The notes: generated from the letters alone by a model not told the origin. A DNA stretch of 10,908 nt from Lysobacterales bacterium (GCA_013298265.1 JAAFHE010000062.1:1-10908), one strand, 5' to 3'; shown: positions 1-7,056, numbered from the stretch's first letter. Numbers and translations: made by a program.

Positions 1-288
1 GCCAACTGCGGCGAAGAGCCGTCGGTCGTGCTCAACCGTGTCAAGGAAGGCACGGGCAACTTCGGCTACAACGCCGCCAACGGCGAATACGGCGACATGA
101 TCGCGTTCGGTATTCTCGATCCGACCAAGGTCACGCGTTCGGCGCTGCAGAACGCCGCCTCGATCGCCGGCCTGATGATCACGACCGAAGCCATGGTCGC
201 CGAAGCGCCGAAGAAAGACGCGCCGGCCGGCGGCGGTCATGACCACGGTGGTGGCGGCATGGGTGGCATGGGCGGTATGGATTTCTGA
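1..288 (+). CDS. groEL: Chaperonin GroEL (Hsp60), C-terminal part
   Basis: The 3' end of groEL, open from the first base in frame 1; the 5' part lies outside the window. The 95 visible residues begin [17 protein letters not shown] and continue with [22 protein letters not shown], then [25 protein letters not shown]. These are the equatorial-domain end of GroEL and are close to invariant in bacteria. The protein ends in the typical flexible Gly/Met tail ([11 protein letters not shown]) that projects into the folding cavity, preceded here by a His-containing [10 protein letters not shown] stretch. GroEL is the cytosolic ATP-driven folding chamber that works with GroES; groES is presumably upstream. 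The gene is followed after 63 nt by an intrinsic terminator, so it closes its operon. Identification is by sequence recognition and is very secure. Confidence 0.98.
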   Translation, partial: ANCGEEPSVVLNRVKEGTGNFGYNAANGEYGDMIAFGILDPTKVTRSALQNAASIAGLMITTEAMVAEAPKKDAPAGGGHDHGGGGMGGMGGMDF

Positions 289-311
289 TCGTCCGCGACA
301 CCGCAGCCAAC

Positions 312-338
312 GATCCGCCGCGCGCCGCGCGGCGGATC
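312..338. repeat. GC-rich inverted repeat downstream of groEL
   Basis: Perfect inverted repeat, GATCCGCCGCGCG (312-324) and its complement (326-338) around a single central base; as RNA it would form a stem of about 12 bp with a 3-nt loop. No T-run follows, so alone it is not a classical terminator. It lies 14 nt before the clear terminator stem and could stabilise the groEL mRNA 3' end. The structure is seen directly; the role is inference. Confidence 0.6.
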
Positions 339-351
339 CGCGCTACTCGAA

Positions 352-382
352 AGCCTCGCAGCGATGCGGGGCTTTTTGTTTT
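352..382 (+). terminator. Rho-independent terminator of groEL
   Basis: Stem AGCCTCGCA (352-360) pairs with TGCGGGGCT (365-373) over 9 bp with one G-T wobble, closed by a GCGA tetraloop. The stem runs directly into TTTTTGTTTT (373-382). It ends the groEL transcript and separates it from the AT-rich leader of hipBA. Confidence 0.9.
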
Positions 383-460
383 CCGGGGAAATTTTCCGGA
401 AAAAAGGACTTCGCCAGCTCGTTTTTCCGCGCCGACCAAAGAGGCTTTGTGTTCAAGAAT

Positions 461-611
461 TGAACGGACATCAATTCATCGCACAGACTGAATTCCGTTA
501 ATTCATCGTGTAGGTTGAATTCCGTTAATTCATCATGTAAGTTGAATTCCGTTAATTCATCGCATAGCTTGAATCGAAGGATTCACCGTGCGGAATGAAT
601 CTGGCGGTTCA
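461..611. promoter_or_regulatory. Six-site tandem operator-like array upstream of hipB
   Basis: Six imperfect copies of an inverted-repeat site start at 461, 489, 516, 543, 570 and 596, so the spacing is 28, 27, 27, 27 and 26 bp. Copies 2-4 each contain TGAATT-CCGTT-AATTCA (perfect 6-bp arms, 5-nt spacer). Copy 5 is TGAATC-GAAG-GATTCA (perfect arms, changed sequence and spacer). Copy 6 is TGAATC-TGGC-GGTTCA (one mismatch). Copy 1 is looser, TGAA...AATTCA over 18 nt. Being AT-rich, the array stands out from the GC-rich neighbours. It ends 71 nt before the preferred hipB start. HipB proteins autorepress by binding several inverted repeats in their own promoter (four in E. coli, with a different TATCC-N8-GGATA sequence), so this is probably the HipB/HipBA operator; that is inference. 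Weak promoter-like pairs (TTGAAT, 17 nt, TAAGTT at 515-543) lie inside the repeats. Confidence 0.75.
489..569. repeat. Three near-identical 27-bp tandem repeats
   Basis: Units 489-515, 516-542 and 543-569 are identical over their first 18 bases and differ only in the last 9 (CGTGTAGGT, CATGTAAGT, CGCATAGCT). Each carries one GAATTC. They are the conserved core of the operator-like array; the flanking copies have diverged. The contiguous head-to-tail layout without spacers means this is not a CRISPR array. Confidence 0.9.
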
Positions 612-682
612 TGATGCCCCTATCCGAATCTGCGGCGGATTCTGCGAAAAATTCGCGCCTCGTTCGCCGGGAGATCGATTGC

Positions 683-931
683 ATGCGAGACGAAGCCATA
701 CGTATTCCGGCGCAGCTCGGTTCCTTGCTGCGCTCCGAAAGAATCAGCAAGAAACTGACCCAGGCGCAGGTAGGCGCACAGTTGGGCATCAGCGTCCAGG
801 CGCTGTCGAAACTGGAGCGGGACGCCAGCCGCGTTTCCTTCGAGCGAATCCATCAGCTATGCCAGGTGTTAGGTCTGGAAATGCTCCTGCGCAGCCGTAC
901 ATCGCCGAACTCGTCCGAGGGCGGCTGGTAG
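683..931 (+). CDS. hipB: HipB-like antitoxin, Xre-family HTH protein
   Basis: An 82-aa protein with a helix-turn-helix of the Xre/Cro type over about residues 11-67 (LGSLLRSERISKKLTQAQVG, then AQLGISVQALSKLERDASRV). It is the DNA-binding antitoxin and autorepressor that should neutralise HipA. E. coli HipB has 88 residues, so the size fits. The ATG at 683 is preferred because GGGAG (669-673) lies 9 nt upstream; the frame extends to ATGs at 611 and 614, but these have no ribosome site and 611 lies in the last operator repeat. The short tail after the HTH ends in Gly-Gly-Trp. A C-terminal Trp in E. coli HipB is reported to contact a HipA pocket, so the tail may have the same role. The stop is 2 nt before the hipA start, which indicates one operon with coupled translation. 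Regulation is probably through the array at 461-611. Confidence 0.88.
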   Translation: MRDEAIRIPAQLGSLLRSERISKKLTQAQVGAQLGISVQALSKLERDASRVSFERIHQLCQVLGLEMLLRSRTSPNSSEGGW

Positions 932-933
932 TC

Positions 934-2268
934 ATGGCAACGCGGCGTGCAGCGGCGTTGGACATCTGGATGAACGGCTTGTTCGTCGGCCAATGGCGGC
1001 GCAGCGCCGGCGGACAGGACGTGCTCGTCTATGCACCCGAATGGATGGCGGACGAACAGGGGCGCCCGTTGTCCCTGTCCTTGCCCTTCGGCGGCGGTGC
1101 AGCATTGCGCGGCGCGACAGTAGCCGCCTATTTCGACAATCTGATTCCCGACAACGAGCAGATCCTGCGCCGCCTGCAGGAGCGCCACCGGCTCCGCTCG
1201 ACGAGAGCCTTCGATCTGCTGGCCGAGCTCGGGAGAGATTGCGCCGGCGCCGTTCAGCTTCTGCCTGAAGGCGAGAGGCCGGACGAACACCGTCGAATCG
1301 AAGCCGAAACGCTGACTGAAGCCCAGGTCGCGGCGCTGCTGCGCAATACCGTACGTGCCGACCCGTTGGGCTTCGAGAGCGAGGACGCGTTTCGCTTGTC
1401 GATCGCCGGTGCGCAGGAAAAGACCGCGTTGCTGTGGCACCGCAAGCGTTGGTGCCGGCCACGAGGAGCGACGCCGAGCACGCACATCTTCAAATTGCCA
1501 CTCGGGCTGGTGGCCAATGTCCAGGCCGACATGCACGATTCGGTCGAGCTGGAGTGGCTGAGCCTTGAGATCCTGCGCGAGTTTGGCCTGCCTGTCGCGC
1601 AGGCGCAGATCGGTCGATTCCAAAACCAGAAAGTCCTGATCGTCGAGCGTTTCGATCGCCGTCTCGCGCCGGACCGGAAATGGTGGATGCGGATTCCGCA
1701 GGAAGACTTCTGCCAGGTCGCCGGTTTACCGCCGACGCGGAAATACGAGGCAGAAGGCGGTCCGGGAATGGCTCGCATCATGCAAATACTGCGCAGTTCG
1801 GAATCCGCGCAGCAGGACCGCAGGACGTTTTTTTCTGCGCAATTTCTGTTCTGGCTGATGGCGGCGACGGATGGGCACGCCAAGAACTTCAGCCTGACGA
1901 TAGGGCCGCGAGGGCGTTACCGGATGACGCCGCTCTATGACGTCATGTCGGTACATCCAATCACCGGCCGCAGAAACAATCAGCTGGATCCGCGCCGCTT
2001 GAAGCTGGCCATGGCCGTTGAGGGAGCCAATCGCCACTACCGGCTTCAGGACATCCATCGCTGGCATTGGGTCGACATGGGCCGGCGGCTGGGCCTGCCG
2101 GAGGCAGCCGAACTGATTGGCGTCCTTGCCGAGCGCACACCCGCCGTTCTCGAGGCCGTCGGCGCAAGGCTTCCGGATGATTTTCCGCCGCACCTCTACG
2201 ACGCCGTGTGCAAGGGCATGCGGGATTTTCGCCGCCGTTTCCTCGCCGAGCCGGAGCGCTGCGGCTGA
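934..2268 (+). CDS. hipA: HipA-like Ser/Thr kinase toxin
   Basis: A 444-aa protein, close to E. coli HipA (440 aa). The N-terminal subdomain (about 1-110) contains WMNGLFVGQW, then AAYFDNLIPDNEQILRRL and STRAFDLLAELGRDCAGAV, typical of this family. FRLSIAGAQEKTALL (153-167) holds Ser156, matching the autophosphorylated Ser150 of E. coli; STHIFKLP (182-189) supplies the probable nucleotide-binding Lys187. LIVERFDRR (235-243) and RIPQEDFCQVAGLP (253-266) follow. ATDGHAKNFS (311-320) carries catalytic Asp313, and PLYDVMS (333-339) carries metal-binding Asp336, so it looks enzymatically intact. E. coli HipA phosphorylates glutamyl-tRNA synthetase, halting translation and promoting persistence; the same target is inferred here. 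The ATG at 934 is chosen because it sits 2 nt after the hipB stop, has GAGG upstream and gives the family length; the in-frame extension to 595 overlaps hipB and the operators. Confidence 0.93.
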   Translation: MATRRAAALDIWMNGLFVGQWRRSAGGQDVLVYAPEWMADEQGRPLSLSLPFGGGAALRGATVAAYFDNLIPDNEQILRRLQERHRLRSTRAFDLLAELGRDCAGAVQLLPEGERPDEHRRIEAETLTEAQVAALLRNTVRADPLGFESEDAFRLSIAGAQEKTALLWHRKRWCRPRGATPSTHIFKLPLGLVANVQADMHDSVELEWLSLEILREFGLPVAQAQIGRFQNQKVLIVERFDRRLAPDRKWWMRIPQEDFCQVAGLPPTRKYEAEGGPGMARIMQILRSSESAQQDRRTFFSAQFLFWLMAATDGHAKNFSLTIGPRGRYRMTPLYDVMSVHPITGRRNNQLDPRRLKLAMAVEGANRHYRLQDIHRWHWVDMGRRLGLPEAAELIGVLAERTPAVLEAVGARLPDDFPPHLYDAVCKGMRDFRRRFLAEPERCG

Positions 2269-2341
2269 AGGCGCCCCGCAGCACATTCGCTATGACAAAC
2301 TTCCCCGCGGCTTCCGCCTCCCGGTCGCTTCCGGAGAACAC

Positions 2342-2376
2342 AACCGGGTGCTGTCCCGGTTCCAGTCCGCTTTTTT
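2342..2376 (+). terminator. Possible weak terminator after hipBA
   Basis: AACCGGG (2342-2348) and CCCGGTT (2355-2361) form a perfect 7-bp stem with a 6-nt loop. A run of six T follows at 2371-2376, but 9 nt past the stem, so this departs from the standard intrinsic terminator. It could end the hipBA mRNA partially or be chance. Confidence 0.35.
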
Positions 2377-2425
2377 GCCCCACTTCGCCAGACCAACTTC
2401 CCACCGTTGCCACGCCCCAATCGAC

Positions 2426-3400
2426 ATGGCCATGAACGACCCTAATACCGTTCCCTTCGATTTCGACTATTTCATTCACCGCTGCGTGCAGTTCGCGCTT
2501 GGCAGCAAGGACCTGAGCGAGTACCAGGCCAGCTATCTGCGTGTGGAGCAGCATCTGTTCCCGCCGCCGCCGCAGGGCAATCTGCGCGACGACGATTCGC
2601 TGCGCCGACGGATCGGTCTGGCCATGGCGCGTGCCGTGTGGTGCGCCCTGCCGCTTCCGGCGCTGGACTTTGCGTGTCCGAAAGCGCCGGCGCCGGAGCG
2701 CAACAGTCCTTGCTATTGCGGGTCGGGACGCAAGTTCAAGCAGTGTTGCGAGCCGATCATGCGCAACGTGCCGCTCAAGGACGTGGATCTGTTGCCGCAG
2801 GTTCTCGCCGTGGTTCCTCGCAGGACCTGGAAAGCGCTGCCCGGCAGCCGCGTCGACATCGGTCGGATCGCGCATACCGCCGACGAGTGCCGCCGGATCG
2901 GTGACGACAAGGCGGCGCTGGCGCTGCTGGAGCCGTGGTTCGCCAGCGACGACAGCTTCGTGGCGCGCCGCGAGCCCCTCTTCGACATGCTGGTGGATCT
3001 GTATTTCGATCTCGACAAGCCACGAAAGAAAAAGCAGCTGCTTGATCGTGCGGTTCGCTTCGGCGACGCAACGCTGCGTTGCGGCGCCCTGCAGCGGCTT
3101 GCGTCGATGGCGACCGACAGGGGGAATTTCGCGCTCGCCTGGGATCTGTTCGGGCAGGCGCGGAAGATCGACCCGAGCGCGATTTCGCTGTCCCACCTGG
3201 AAGTGACCATGCTGTTCAGCGAAGGGCGCGACGACGAGGCGAAGCATTGCGCGGGGCTATGGATCCAGCGCCTGACGCGTCTTCGTGACCCGCAGCTACA
3301 GCCGCTGATTGGGTATCTGCGTGACCTGCAGCGCGACGGTATACAAACGCTGGAAAAGCTCGACGACGAGGCTTTCCTGCACAGGCTCGCCGCGGAGTAG
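2426..3400 (+). CDS. SEC-C motif protein with helical C-terminal region
   Basis: A 324-aa protein of unknown function. Residues 1-85 look helical. SPCYCGSGRKFKQCC (94-108) is a SEC-C motif (C-x-C-x8-C-C: Cys96, Cys98, Cys107, Cys108), the zinc-binding element first known from the SecA C-terminus and found alone in many uncharacterised proteins. The rest (about 130-324) is rich in Leu/Ala/Arg and has TPR-like stretches, for example GNFALAWDLFGQARKIDPSA and the segment after it, so a repeat or helical-bundle fold is likely but not proven. No signal peptide or membrane segment is seen, so it is probably cytosolic. It starts 157 nt after hipA. ATG 2426 (or 2432) has no clear ribosome site; an in-frame GTG at 2348 with GGAG 11 nt upstream would add 26 residues and cannot be excluded. 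Membership of the hipBA transcript is uncertain because of the possible terminator between them. Confidence 0.75.
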   Translation: MAMNDPNTVPFDFDYFIHRCVQFALGSKDLSEYQASYLRVEQHLFPPPPQGNLRDDDSLRRRIGLAMARAVWCALPLPALDFACPKAPAPERNSPCYCGSGRKFKQCCEPIMRNVPLKDVDLLPQVLAVVPRRTWKALPGSRVDIGRIAHTADECRRIGDDKAALALLEPWFASDDSFVARREPLFDMLVDLYFDLDKPRKKKQLLDRAVRFGDATLRCGALQRLASMATDRGNFALAWDLFGQARKIDPSAISLSHLEVTMLFSEGRDDEAKHCAGLWIQRLTRLRDPQLQPLIGYLRDLQRDGIQTLEKLDDEAFLHRLAAE

Positions 3401-3538
3401 CGGCTCGCGCCAGTGTCGATGGCCGATGGTCCGACTCGCGAGACGATCCGGCGCGCCGCTTCACGTAGAAGCCGGTCCGGGTCTATTCCGAAGCCGTGTC
3501 CGCCGGCAGCAGCCTGCCATCGAGCGGCTTGCACAGCG

Positions 3539-3823
3539 CTATTTCAGACGCAGGCGCTGGCGCGCGCGATCGACAAGGATGTGACGCATCGCGCGCGCCG
3601 CATAGGAAAAGAACTGCGCCGGATCGGCGAACGCGAGTTCGTCGCCGTGGCTGAGCCGCACATAGAGATCGTGTATGAGCTCGGCCGTGTTGACTGTGCC
3701 TTCGGCACCGACGCGGCCGAGTCCGCGATGCGCCATGCGCCTGAGGCCTTCCTGGACTTCGTCGAACAGCGCATCCGTATCCCGTGCCGCGGCATCGGGC
3801 GTGGAGTCGTGCGTCGAGGACAC
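3539..3823 (-). pseudogene. Truncated ECF sigma factor (sigma-2 domain only)
   Basis: A 94-aa frame with a GTG start. Residues 17-94 align by eye with the sigma-2 region of the intact ECF sigma factor encoded at 7057-7593: both have NT-x(2)-L-x-H-x(2)-Y, then FFxYAARAMRxxLxDxARxRLR. The frame stops straight after RLRLK, where the linker and sigma-4 domain (-35 recognition) should follow. I find no sigma-4 sequence in any minus-strand frame between this stop and 3401, so most likely a 3' deletion removed it. The stretch 3401-3538 between this stop and the convergent SEC-C gene holds nothing recognisable. No good ribosome site precedes the GTG. It is most simply a remnant of a duplicated or older ECF gene; a functional lone sigma-2 protein is a less likely alternative. 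Confidence 0.7.
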
Positions 3824-3930
3824 GCGCGGGCCGGTGCGGGATTCGATGGCGCGTTGTGCGCACGGATCACCTTCGGCCGGCTATGGTTCCTGCCGCAAAT
3901 TCCAGCGACAGACGCCGCGGACCGCGCCGG

Positions 3931-4287
3931 CTACTCGAACCCGTCCGCGAACAGCGCGTCGCTGGCCAGCGGCACGCTGCGCACATCGCCGCTATCGCCC
4001 CCGGCGCTGAAATACAGCCAGCGGCCGTAGTGTCGCGGTGCCGCGGCGATGCCCGTCAGGTGCGCGGTCGGAGGAGCGAAGGCCCGCCAAGCGCGCCAGT
4101 GATACAGCGTATGCCGCCGCAACGCGCCGAGTTCGATGCTCTGTGCGGTGCCAGCCAATCCCGCGTCGGTCCAGCTATTGACGTCGGCGCTGCGGCAGCC
4201 GGCTGTCGCGGAACAGAAGTCCGCGCCGGAGGGACAGATCTGCGCGAACAGTCGAACGCGCTCGCGTCCGCGCGGGCAGCCGACACG
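3931..4287 (-). pseudogene. C-terminal remnant of a secreted protein with DGFE tail
   Basis: An open minus-strand frame of about 118 codons between a stop at 4288-4290 and its own stop. It reads ...RLFAQICPSGADFCSATAGC, then RSADVNSWTDAGLAGTAQSI, then ELGALRRHTLYHWRAWRAF, and ends SDALFADGFE. No ATG, GTG or TTG with a ribosome site and no signal peptide is available; the first possible start (TTG at 4158) would discard the Cys-rich part. The pattern Cys...NSWTDAG...GTAQ...L..L...TLYHWRA resembles the fibronectin-like end of large secreted proteins such as FG-GAP repeat proteins; that family link is from memory and uncertain. The last residues (F-A-DGFE) match the tail of the intact beta-helix protein at 7836. 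It begins 11 nt after the kinase stop, so the 5' part of the gene seems to have been lost there. The 107 nt between its end and the sigma fragment hold nothing recognisable. Confidence 0.6.
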
Positions 4288-4298
4288 TCAGAGGTTTG

Positions 4299-7019
4299 CT
4301 ATCGCGTGATCGCCTGCAGCGATTCCCATTCGCCGGGATCAAGCACGCCGCGCAGCGGTTCCAGTGCGAGCGCTTCCTGCGCTGTGGCGATAGCTTCGTC
4401 CCGCCGGGACAGCGCCGCGAGCACCGCTATGCGTGTCGTGAGCAGGCGAAGGCGGCGTCCCTCATGGGCAGGTGCCAGCCGCGTGGTGGCCGCGGCTGCA
4501 TATTCCACGGACTGCAGCGCCTCGGCGCTGCGTCCCAGTTGCAGCAGCGCGCGGGAACGCGATGCGTACAATGACGCAATTTCCAGATTGTCGATCATGC
4601 CGGCCTTGGCATAGATCGCCTGTGCTTCGTCGTAGGCGGCCAGTGCCTCGGCCGGTTTTCCCCGTGCGAGTTCGGCGTCGCCGACCGCCCGCAGCGGTAT
4701 CGCGCAGTCCGGACTGTCCGCACCGGCCAGCGCGCGGCGTCCGTCGAGGCTGCGCCGGCTCGCGGCGACGGCCTCGTCAAGCCGGCCGAGGCGGCGCAGT
4801 CCATCGCCGAGCAGCTGCAGGTTGGTCAGGCAGCGGGTTTCACCGTCGCGTCCACCGCTTTTGCAGATGTCCTCAGCGCGCTGCAGCAGGGCGACGGCCT
4901 CGGGGTAATTGCGCTGCTCGAGTTCGAGCAGGCCACGCATCGTGACGGCGGCGATCGACAGCGGATGATCCGCGCCGTAGACCTGCTTGAGCACCGTTTC
5001 GGAACGTTGCAGCAGCGGCCCGGCCTCGGCCGTGTTGCCACGTTCGGCCAGCGTGCGGCCGAGCAGTTGCATGGATCCGGCGACGATCGGGTGCTCCTCG
5101 TCGTGGATACGCAGGCTCAGCTGCAGCGATTCACGCATCAAGGCTTCGGCCGCGTCCAGATCGCCGAGTCGCCGCTTGAGCAAGCCGAGATTCGTCAGCC
5201 CGATCGCGTAGTCCGTCTGTTTCGGCGCGCCGCTGTCGCGCCAGCGCTGCAGCATCGCTTCGAGTACATCGTTTGATTCGCGCAGGCGGCCGGCGTCGGA
5301 CAGGGCCAGACTGTAGGCGCCGGCGAGGCGAAGATTCTCGACCGCGTGTGGCGGGTGCACACGGGCCGCCAACTCGCGCGCCTGGCGCAGCCCTTCGAGA
5401 TAGTCGTCCATGCGGCCCAGACCGCCGGCTGCATCCGCATAGGCCCAGAGTGCATCGACGCTGAGCTCGTCGGTGACGGCGCGCAGCGCGGGCAGGCGAG
5501 GCTGCAGGGCCTGCTCGGCTTCCGCCCAGCGGCCCAGCGGCAGCAAGGTCCAGGCCCGCGCGACCTCGATGCGAAGACGGTCGCGCGATGTCGTATCGCC
5601 AGCGCTGTCCAGCGTCGTCAACGCCTGCTCGTAAAGCGGCACGGCAGACGCGGGATCGTTGCTGAAACGGGCGACGTGCCCGAGTGCGGCGAGGAAGTCG
5701 GCGCGGGCAGACGGCGCGAGCTGCGTCTCGTCCTGCAGTTTGCGTGCGGCGGCTTTGACCAGGATGTCGGGTGTGGGGCGCGCGTCGCGGGGCAGATCTT
5801 CCTGCGCCGCTTCGAACAGGCCGAGCAGGAAATCCCGCGTGGCTTCCGCACGGTGGGCCTGCTCGCGCGCCACCTTGGCCTGCCAGAGCGCGAGGCTGAA
5901 ACTCGCGAACAGTCCGAGCAATACCGCCGTCGCTGTCAGCACGCTGCCGCGATGGCGCGTGAAGAACTTGCGCGCGTGGTACCAGGTTGACGGTGGATGG
6001 GCGCGCACCGGTCGTGCGGCGAGAAAGCGCGCGGCGTCCTCGCCGAATTCCGCCGCATCGCGATAGCGCCGCTCAGGCTCGACGGCGCAGGCTTTGCCGA
6101 GCATCCAGCGCAACTCGGCGGCAAAGTCCGGCGGCAGCCGCTTGCCACTGTCGCCGGGTTGCGGCGGCGCCTCGTCGGTGAGCAGCACGCGTAGCAGTAC
6201 ACCGAGTGCGTGCACGTCGGTGGCGAACGTGATGGGGCCACCGCTGACCTGCTCCGGCGCCCCGTAGCCCGGGGTCAGCATCGGCACGGCGGTGTGCGCA
6301 CCGTCCTCTTCGTCCAGCAGCCGGGCGATGCCGAAATCCAGCACCTTGATGCGACCGGCCGGCGTGACGAGCACGTTCGACGGCTTGATGTCCCGATGCA
6401 CGATCAGTGCGCGCTGGGTGGCGGCGATGACTTCGCACAGTTCCAGGAACAGCTGCAGGCGCGCCTTGCGATCGAGCCCGCGGCTTTTGCACCAGTCGTC
6501 GATAGGCTGGCCCTCGACGTATTCGAGGACCAGAAACGGTACGCCTTCGGCGCTGACGCCGCCGTCGATCAGGCGTGCGACGCCGGCGTGCTCGAAGCGC
6601 GCGAGAATTTCGCGTTCGCGCCGGAAGCGCTGATGTTCCTGTGCGTCGTGGATACCGCGGCGCAACAGCTTGACCGCAGCGGTCTGCGCGAAATCGCCGT
6701 CGATGCGCTGCGCCAGATACACCGCGCCCTGGCCGCCGAGGCCGATTAGCTGCGTGAGACGGAATGCCCCGAAGCAGCGGCCGATCAGTCCTTCGGGCCG
6801 GAAGTCCTGCAGGTCTGCGTTGTTGAACCGGCCCATGTGCGAAACCACGTCGTGCTGCAGGAAACCCTCCTGGGCGCGGTCCGCTGCGAGCATCAGCTCA
6901 AGCTCGACCCGGACATCGGTATCCGTGACGTGCTGGTCCAGCCAGCGCGCACGCTCGCCATCGGGCAGGTCGACGCATTGTCCGAACAGGTCGCGCAGGA
7001 ATTGGAATGAGGCCGTCAT
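4299..7019 (-). CDS. Transmembrane Ser/Thr protein kinase with TPR-rich C-terminal half
   Basis: A 906-aa protein. The N-terminal 75 residues form a small helical region found in many sigma-linked kinases. The kinase domain (about 85-335) has all key motifs: glycine loop GLGGQGAVYLA (93-103), Lys117 in AAVKLL, alpha-C Glu135 in RFRRERE, HRDIKPSN (208-215, catalytic Asp210), DFG (228-230) and GYGAPEQ (251-257), so it should be active. One hydrophobic segment, VLTATAVLLGLFASFSLALW (360-379), follows the basic KFFTRHRG. Residues 385-906 are helical and carry TPR-like units, for example AIGLTNLGLLKRRLGDLDAA with what follows and RSRALLQLGRSAEALQSVEY. With a cytosolic kinase, the TPR half should be periplasmic and act as sensor or docking part. 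The gene starts 37 nt after the ECF sigma stop, so they are probably co-transcribed and the sigma factor is the likely substrate. The ATG at 7019 has only a weak ribosome site. Confidence 0.93.
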   Translation of the reverse strand: MTASFQFLRDLFGQCVDLPDGERARWLDQHVTDTDVRVELELMLAADRAQEGFLQHDVVSHMGRFNNADLQDFRPEGLIGRCFGAFRLTQLIGLGGQGAVYLAQRIDGDFAQTAAVKLLRRGIHDAQEHQRFRREREILARFEHAGVARLIDGGVSAEGVPFLVLEYVEGQPIDDWCKSRGLDRKARLQLFLELCEVIAATQRALIVHRDIKPSNVLVTPAGRIKVLDFGIARLLDEEDGAHTAVPMLTPGYGAPEQVSGGPITFATDVHALGVLLRVLLTDEAPPQPGDSGKRLPPDFAAELRWMLGKACAVEPERRYRDAAEFGEDAARFLAARPVRAHPPSTWYHARKFFTRHRGSVLTATAVLLGLFASFSLALWQAKVAREQAHRAEATRDFLLGLFEAAQEDLPRDARPTPDILVKAAARKLQDETQLAPSARADFLAALGHVARFSNDPASAVPLYEQALTTLDSAGDTTSRDRLRIEVARAWTLLPLGRWAEAEQALQPRLPALRAVTDELSVDALWAYADAAGGLGRMDDYLEGLRQARELAARVHPPHAVENLRLAGAYSLALSDAGRLRESNDVLEAMLQRWRDSGAPKQTDYAIGLTNLGLLKRRLGDLDAAEALMRESLQLSLRIHDEEHPIVAGSMQLLGRTLAERGNTAEAGPLLQRSETVLKQVYGADHPLSIAAVTMRGLLELEQRNYPEAVALLQRAEDICKSGGRDGETRCLTNLQLLGDGLRRLGRLDEAVAASRRSLDGRRALAGADSPDCAIPLRAVGDAELARGKPAEALAAYDEAQAIYAKAGMIDNLEIASLYASRSRALLQLGRSAEALQSVEYAAAATTRLAPAHEGRRLRLLTTRIAVLAALSRRDEAIATAQEALALEPLRGVLDPGEWESLQAITR

Positions 7020-7056
7020 GTCGTAGCGGGACGCGCAAACGCGGCGGCGGACGACA

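Noticed and set aside
312..338. GC palindrome as a separate terminator for groEL
   Set aside because: No T-run follows; the stem at 352-373 with its T-run is the better terminator.
489..569. Regular direct repeats as a possible CRISPR array
   Set aside because: The 27-bp units are contiguous with no unique spacers, and no cas gene is nearby; they fit operator sites of hipBA.
595..933. N-terminal extension of HipA up to 595
   Set aside because: It would overlap hipB in another frame and start within the operator repeats; the ATG at 934 gives family length and follows the hipB stop by 2 nt.
1961..3247. Long minus-strand frame (428 codons) opposite hipA and the SEC-C gene
   Set aside because: It spans two well-supported plus-strand genes and their gap and has no recognisable domain; typical GC-rich shadow.
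3784..4614. Plus-strand frame of 276 codons over the remnant region
   Set aside because: Arg/Ser/Ala-rich with no domain, and it overlaps the supported kinase gene; the minus-strand pieces have clear homology or protein-like signatures.
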